Shown: piece by piece, positions 14,891-17,424 of the stretch
Layout: every line of letters begins with the position of its first letter
How positions within the stretch are numbered: the stretch's first letter is position 1
Source of the DNA: CAZGWJ01 sp964529445
GTDB taxonomy: Bacteria; Oederibacteriota; Muellerivitia; Muellerivitales; Muellerivitaceae
Direction: 5' to 3'
Length of the DNA: 17,424 nt
Assembly: GCA_964529445.1 (NCBI GenBank)
Contig: CAZGWJ010000057.1
Coordinates: 1-17,424, forward strand
Program-made: the position numbers and the translations under genes
Notes under the pieces: model-generated
Seen by the model: only the letters and a program-made list of their open reading frames with translations
Told to the model about the DNA's origin: nothing
The model's database searches: none

Positions 14891-14924
14891 CTTCAAACCT
14901 TCACGCCTTTCACACTTTTCAAAC
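14891..14924. repeat. Degenerate 8-9-bp tandem tract spanning the lpxB stop
   Basis: On the plus strand four units read CTTCAAAC, CTTCACGC, CTTTCACAC, TTTTCAAAC. Read on the lpxB strand, the stop codon of lpxB (14919-14921) lies inside the first unit and the 9-base period gives two further in-frame TGA codons. The remainder of the gap 14811-14918 shows no gene. Confidence 0.55.
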
Positions 14925-16040
14925 CTTCCGAAGGACGCCTTCCACGACCTTCGCGGCCGCCCCGGCAGGATCCTTCGGTTTCGACAGCCGGCTCCGGATC
15001 ACCGCGAACTGTCGGGCCTGTTCACCCAAGCGTTCCTTCGATCCCAGGATGGCGAGGGTCTCGCCCGCCAATCGCTCGGGTGTGGCCTCGTGCTGGAGGA
15101 GTTCCGGCACCACGGGTACCTCGGAGAGGATGTTCACCAGGCCCACGTGCTTCACCGTTGCCACCGCGCGGGCGATCCGGTACGACAGGGGGGCCAGCTT
15201 GTACACCAGGATCATGGGCGTTCCCAGGAGGGCCGTTTCCAGGGTGCCGGTTCCCGATTTCACCCACGCAAAATGGCAGGTCCCGCGCGTGCGGTAGTCG
15301 TCCGAGGGCATGAAGCGGAAGGGATCCTCCGGGGTGAGTCCCGGGAAAGCCTCCGCCGAGAGCGTGGGAGGCCGGGGCACCACAAACCGTGCCTCCGGAT
15401 ACGTCTTCCGGAGGAGGCGGGAAGCCTCGAGCATCACGGGCCAGAGCCGGGCCAGTTCGCTCCTGCGGCTTCCCGGCATGACGCAGATTCGGGGGGATCG
15501 GCCCATGGGGGCCGGGCGGCCGCGCGGGACTCGTGCCGCGAGCGGATGACCCACGTAGACGGCGTCCATGCCCCGCTTCCTGAACCACCCCTCCTCGAAG
15601 GGATAAAGGACCATGAGCCTCGTGACGTCGCGCTTCATGCGGCGGATGCGCGACGCGTGCCAGGCCCACAACTGGGGTGCCACGTAGTAACAGACGGGGA
15701 TGCCAAGTCGGCGTGCCTTTCCGGCGACGCGAAGGTTGAAGCCCGGATAGTCGACGAGAAGAACGGCGTCAGGGCGCTCCTCCTCCAGCCAGCGGTCGCA
15801 CAGGCTGAATCGGCGGAGGATGTCGGGCAGGTGCTTCACGACCTCGACGAAGCCGATGATGCCCTGTTTCGTGAGATCCTCGCGAACATCCGCGCCCGCG
15901 GCGGCCAGCGCCGAACCGCCGAACCCGAAGACCTTCAGTCGGGGCATCCGGCCCTTCAGGACGCGCACGACGCGTGCCGCCAGGAGGTCGCCCGAGACCT
16001 CCCCCGCCACCACGAACAAGGATTTGGGTTTCTTTGCCAT
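14919..16040 (-). CDS. lpxB: Lipid-A-disaccharide synthase LpxB
   Basis: LpxB condenses UDP-2,3-diacylglucosamine with lipid X to give the beta-1,6-linked lipid A disaccharide, at the cytoplasmic face of the inner membrane. The 373-residue length matches the family. The sequence opens with VAGEVSGDLLAA (11-22). VDYPGFNLRVA (96-106) has D97 at the position of the essential Asp98 of E. coli. APQLWAWHASRI (121-132), VMPGSRRSEL (187-196) and the donor site VKSGTGTLETALLGTPM (260-276) follow. The ATG at 16040 has GGAG (16046-16049) 5 bases upstream. It is separated from the upstream GT4 gene by 67 bases that contain a long hairpin. The lipid A genes usually next to it in other genomes (lpxA, lpxD, fabZ, msbA) are not in the window. 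Confidence 0.96.
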   Translation of the reverse strand: MAKKPKSLFVVAGEVSGDLLAARVVRVLKGRMPRLKVFGFGGSALAAAGADVREDLTKQGIIGFVEVVKHLPDILRRFSLCDRWLEEERPDAVLLVDYPGFNLRVAGKARRLGIPVCYYVAPQLWAWHASRIRRMKRDVTRLMVLYPFEEGWFRKRGMDAVYVGHPLAARVPRGRPAPMGRSPRICVMPGSRRSELARLWPVMLEASRLLRKTYPEARFVVPRPPTLSAEAFPGLTPEDPFRFMPSDDYRTRGTCHFAWVKSGTGTLETALLGTPMILVYKLAPLSYRIARAVATVKHVGLVNILSEVPVVPELLQHEATPERLAGETLAILGSKERLGEQARQFAVIRSRLSKPKDPAGAAAKVVEGVLRKV

Positions 16041-16061
16041 ATCAACTCCGAAAGACCTCCG

Positions 16062-16102
16062 CTCACCACCCGCTCGACGCCTTACATCGGGAGGGTGGTG
16101 AG
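16062..16102 (-). promoter_or_regulatory. Long stem-loop between GT4 and lpxB
   Basis: CTCACCACCC (16062-16071) and GGGTGGTGAG (16093-16102) are perfect reverse complements, giving a 10-bp stem with a 21-base loop. It starts 5 bases after the GT4 stop codon and ends 12 bases before the lpxB Shine-Dalgarno. There is no T-run, so it may be an mRNA-processing or stability element, a weak terminator or a translation-control structure; its role is unknown. Confidence 0.5.
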
Positions 16103-16107
16103 GAGTC

Positions 16108-17274
16108 TTAGATCAGTATACCCTTCCCCGCCAGCGACTCGTAATAGGCGTCCTCGTGGAACTTCGCCAGTCGCTCCAGCGAGAACCGCGCCGCCTGCTT
16201 GCGGGCCTGGTAGGCCATCCGCAGGAGCACGCTCTTCCTCCCCAGCACATCCCGCAGGACACGGGCCCACGCGATCGGGTCGTCGGAATCCACCAGCATG
16301 CCCCCCCGGCCGTCCACGATGATCTCCTCCAGTCCTTCCCCGGCGCGGCCTACCACGGGCCGGCCGCAGGCCATGGCCTCGACGGCCGCCAGGCCGAACG
16401 CCTCGGCCTTTGCGCTGTGGACCACGACGTCCAGGCCCGACAGGAAAGCGGGCACGTCGGGGACATAGCCGTCGAAGAGGAATCCATCCGCAAGTCCCAG
16501 CGAGTCCCGCATCCCGAGCAGGCGGGCCTTGTATCCCGCCTCCGAGCGGGAGGCGTCGCCCGCCATCCGGAACATCACACCGGGGAACGTGGCGCGCAGG
16601 AGGGCGGCGGCCTGCATCAGGATCTCATGCCCCTTGCCGGGGGAGAGCCGCGCCACCATGCCCACCACAAGACGGCCTTCCCGCACTCCCCAGGCCCGGC
16701 GGACGCGGCCGCGCGCCGCCGGATCGAAGCGGAAAAGGTCCAGGTCCACGGGCGCGTAGGACACCTGCACCCGTTCCGGCGCGACCGATGTCGTCTCGAG
16801 AACGTTCCGGAGGATGACCCGTGAACAGGTGAAAACGCGATCAACGCGCCGGTACAACCCTGCATGCAAAATATCCTTCTTCACGACGGAGGAGCCCACG
16901 TGCTTGGTCAGGAAAAGGGGGCCCTTCCATCCGGATCCCGCAAGGCCAGGAACCGCCATCCAGAGGTCCCGGGTATGGTGAAGGTGCAGGACGTGGGGTT
17001 TGAAGGCCGCCAGGGCTCGCGAAACCTGGAGGATGCCGCCCGGATTCAGGTGGCCCTTCCGGCGGAAGGGGAGGAGGGGAATCCCCAGGCGACACGCCTC
17101 GGCGGCGGCGGGGGCTTCGGGATCCGCCCACACCGAGACCGCGTGGCCCCTGGCCCGCAGGCCGCGAGCCAGGAGCAGGGGCGTACGCTCGCGCCCTCCC
17201 CAGGCGTCCGAGGCGATGGCCTGCGCGATCCGCAGGCGCTTCCGGCGGGCGGTCTTCGCGGCACGAGTCCTCAC
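16108..17274 (-). CDS. Glycosyltransferase family 4 protein, copy 2
   Basis: This 388-residue GT-B retaining glycosyltransferase has an Arg/Lys-rich N-terminus followed by LRIAQAIASDAWGGRERT (14-31), whose glycine pair is typical of the GT4 acceptor/donor loop. The donor domain shows VVGMVARLSPGKGHEILMQA (203-222), AGD, and EAFGLAAVEAMACGRPVV (291-308) with the E-x7-E pair E291 and E299. No membrane segment is evident. The GTG start at 17274 overlaps the upstream TGA as GTGA, typical of coupled operon genes; a longer frame to 17358 would overlap the upstream gene extensively. It precedes lpxB, so a role in LPS core synthesis is likely, but the sugar is unknown. It differs clearly from GT4 copy 1 in sequence. 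Confidence 0.87.
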   Translation of the reverse strand: MRTRAAKTARRKRLRIAQAIASDAWGGRERTPLLLARGLRARGHAVSVWADPEAPAAAEACRLGIPLLPFRRKGHLNPGGILQVSRALAAFKPHVLHLHHTRDLWMAVPGLAGSGWKGPLFLTKHVGSSVVKKDILHAGLYRRVDRVFTCSRVILRNVLETTSVAPERVQVSYAPVDLDLFRFDPAARGRVRRAWGVREGRLVVGMVARLSPGKGHEILMQAAALLRATFPGVMFRMAGDASRSEAGYKARLLGMRDSLGLADGFLFDGYVPDVPAFLSGLDVVVHSAKAEAFGLAAVEAMACGRPVVGRAGEGLEEIIVDGRGGMLVDSDDPIAWARVLRDVLGRKSVLLRMAYQARKQAARFSLERLAKFHEDAYYESLAGKGILI

Positions 17275-17424
17275 GGGATGCGGGCCTTCTTGATCTCGGC
17301 GGGAATGATGGTGAAGCGGAAGTTGAAGTAACCCAGGACGGCATAGCCGCCTTGCCATTTCTCGTAGGCCAGGTTGAAGGAGAACAGCCGGTCGATCTTG
17401 GTGTTGACGAGGATGGGTTCCCGG
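17271..17424 (-). CDS. Unidentified protein, C-terminal 50 residues only
   Basis: A frame open from the window edge ends in TGA at 17271-17273 and overlaps the GT4 GTG start by 4 bases, so it is very probably the 3' end of the preceding operon gene. The visible 50 residues alternate aromatic and polar residues (for example LAYEKWQGGYAVLGYFNFRF), which suggests beta strands, and end in a lysine-containing tail, EIKKARIP. I do not recognise the family. Its coupling to the GT4 gene suggests a role in the same cell-envelope pathway, without stronger support. Confidence 0.65.
   Translation of the reverse strand, partial: REPILVNTKIDRLFSFNLAYEKWQGGYAVLGYFNFRFTIIPAEIKKARIP

Noticed and set aside
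14891..14924. CRISPR array
   Set aside because: Units are only 8-9 bases and directly adjoining, with no spacers and no cas genes in the window.
17275..17358. Longer start for GT4 copy 2
   Set aside because: It would overlap most of the visible upstream gene end, and the GTG/TGA overlap at 17271-17274 gives a normal coupled start.

Overview
The window comes from a GC-rich (roughly two thirds G+C by eye), Gram-negative (diderm) bacterium: it carries consecutive genes for lipid A, Kdo and inner-core lipopolysaccharide assembly. The gene set and order (lpxB, DUF374 acyltransferase, waaA, lpxK, lpxL-type acyltransferase, then heptosyltransferases and other glycosyltransferases) resembles clusters known from Deltaproteobacteria-like lineages and Acidobacteriota. 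The sequence alone does not fix the phylum.

Layout. 1-1518 (+) is the 3' part of a CPA-type cation/proton antiporter with a C-terminal TrkA-N/RCK domain; its start lies outside the window. 1572-3826 (-) holds two heptosyltransferase-like GT9 genes. 3936-5947 (+) is a two-gene module on the opposite strand: a SAM methyltransferase closely followed by a membrane-anchored GH27 alpha-galactosidase, ending in a hairpin plus T-run terminator. 6016-9090 (-) is a tight three-gene unit of GT4, WaaE/KdtX-like GT2 and WaaF-like GT9. 9091-9499 is a 409-base non-coding gap with a heptamer tandem tract, a perfect 11-bp palindrome of REP type and distant inverted repeats. 9500-17424 (-) is the main lipid A/Kdo run. 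In transcription order it is: an unidentified 3' gene end, GT4, LpxB, DUF374 (LpxJ-like) acyltransferase, WaaA, LpxK, LpxL-type acyltransferase and GT9.

How the genes work together. LpxB makes the lipid A disaccharide, LpxK phosphorylates it at 4', WaaA adds Kdo, and the two unrelated late acyltransferases probably add secondary acyl chains. Four GT9, two GT4 and one GT2 enzymes would then build the heptose-containing core. The GH27 enzyme is predicted to sit in the periplasmic face of the inner membrane, where it could act on galactose-containing glycans; its substrate is unknown.

I found no convincing previously undescribed system. The points most worth a second look are the methyltransferase/alpha-galactosidase module inside an LPS locus, the pairing of LpxL-type and DUF374 acyltransferases, the Cys-rich C-termini shared by all four GT9 enzymes, and the different short tandem tracts that recur in the intergenic gaps. 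No tRNA, rRNA, CRISPR array, insertion sequence or phage gene was seen. Several genes appear to use non-ATG starts (TTG or GTG), chosen here from Shine-Dalgarno position.
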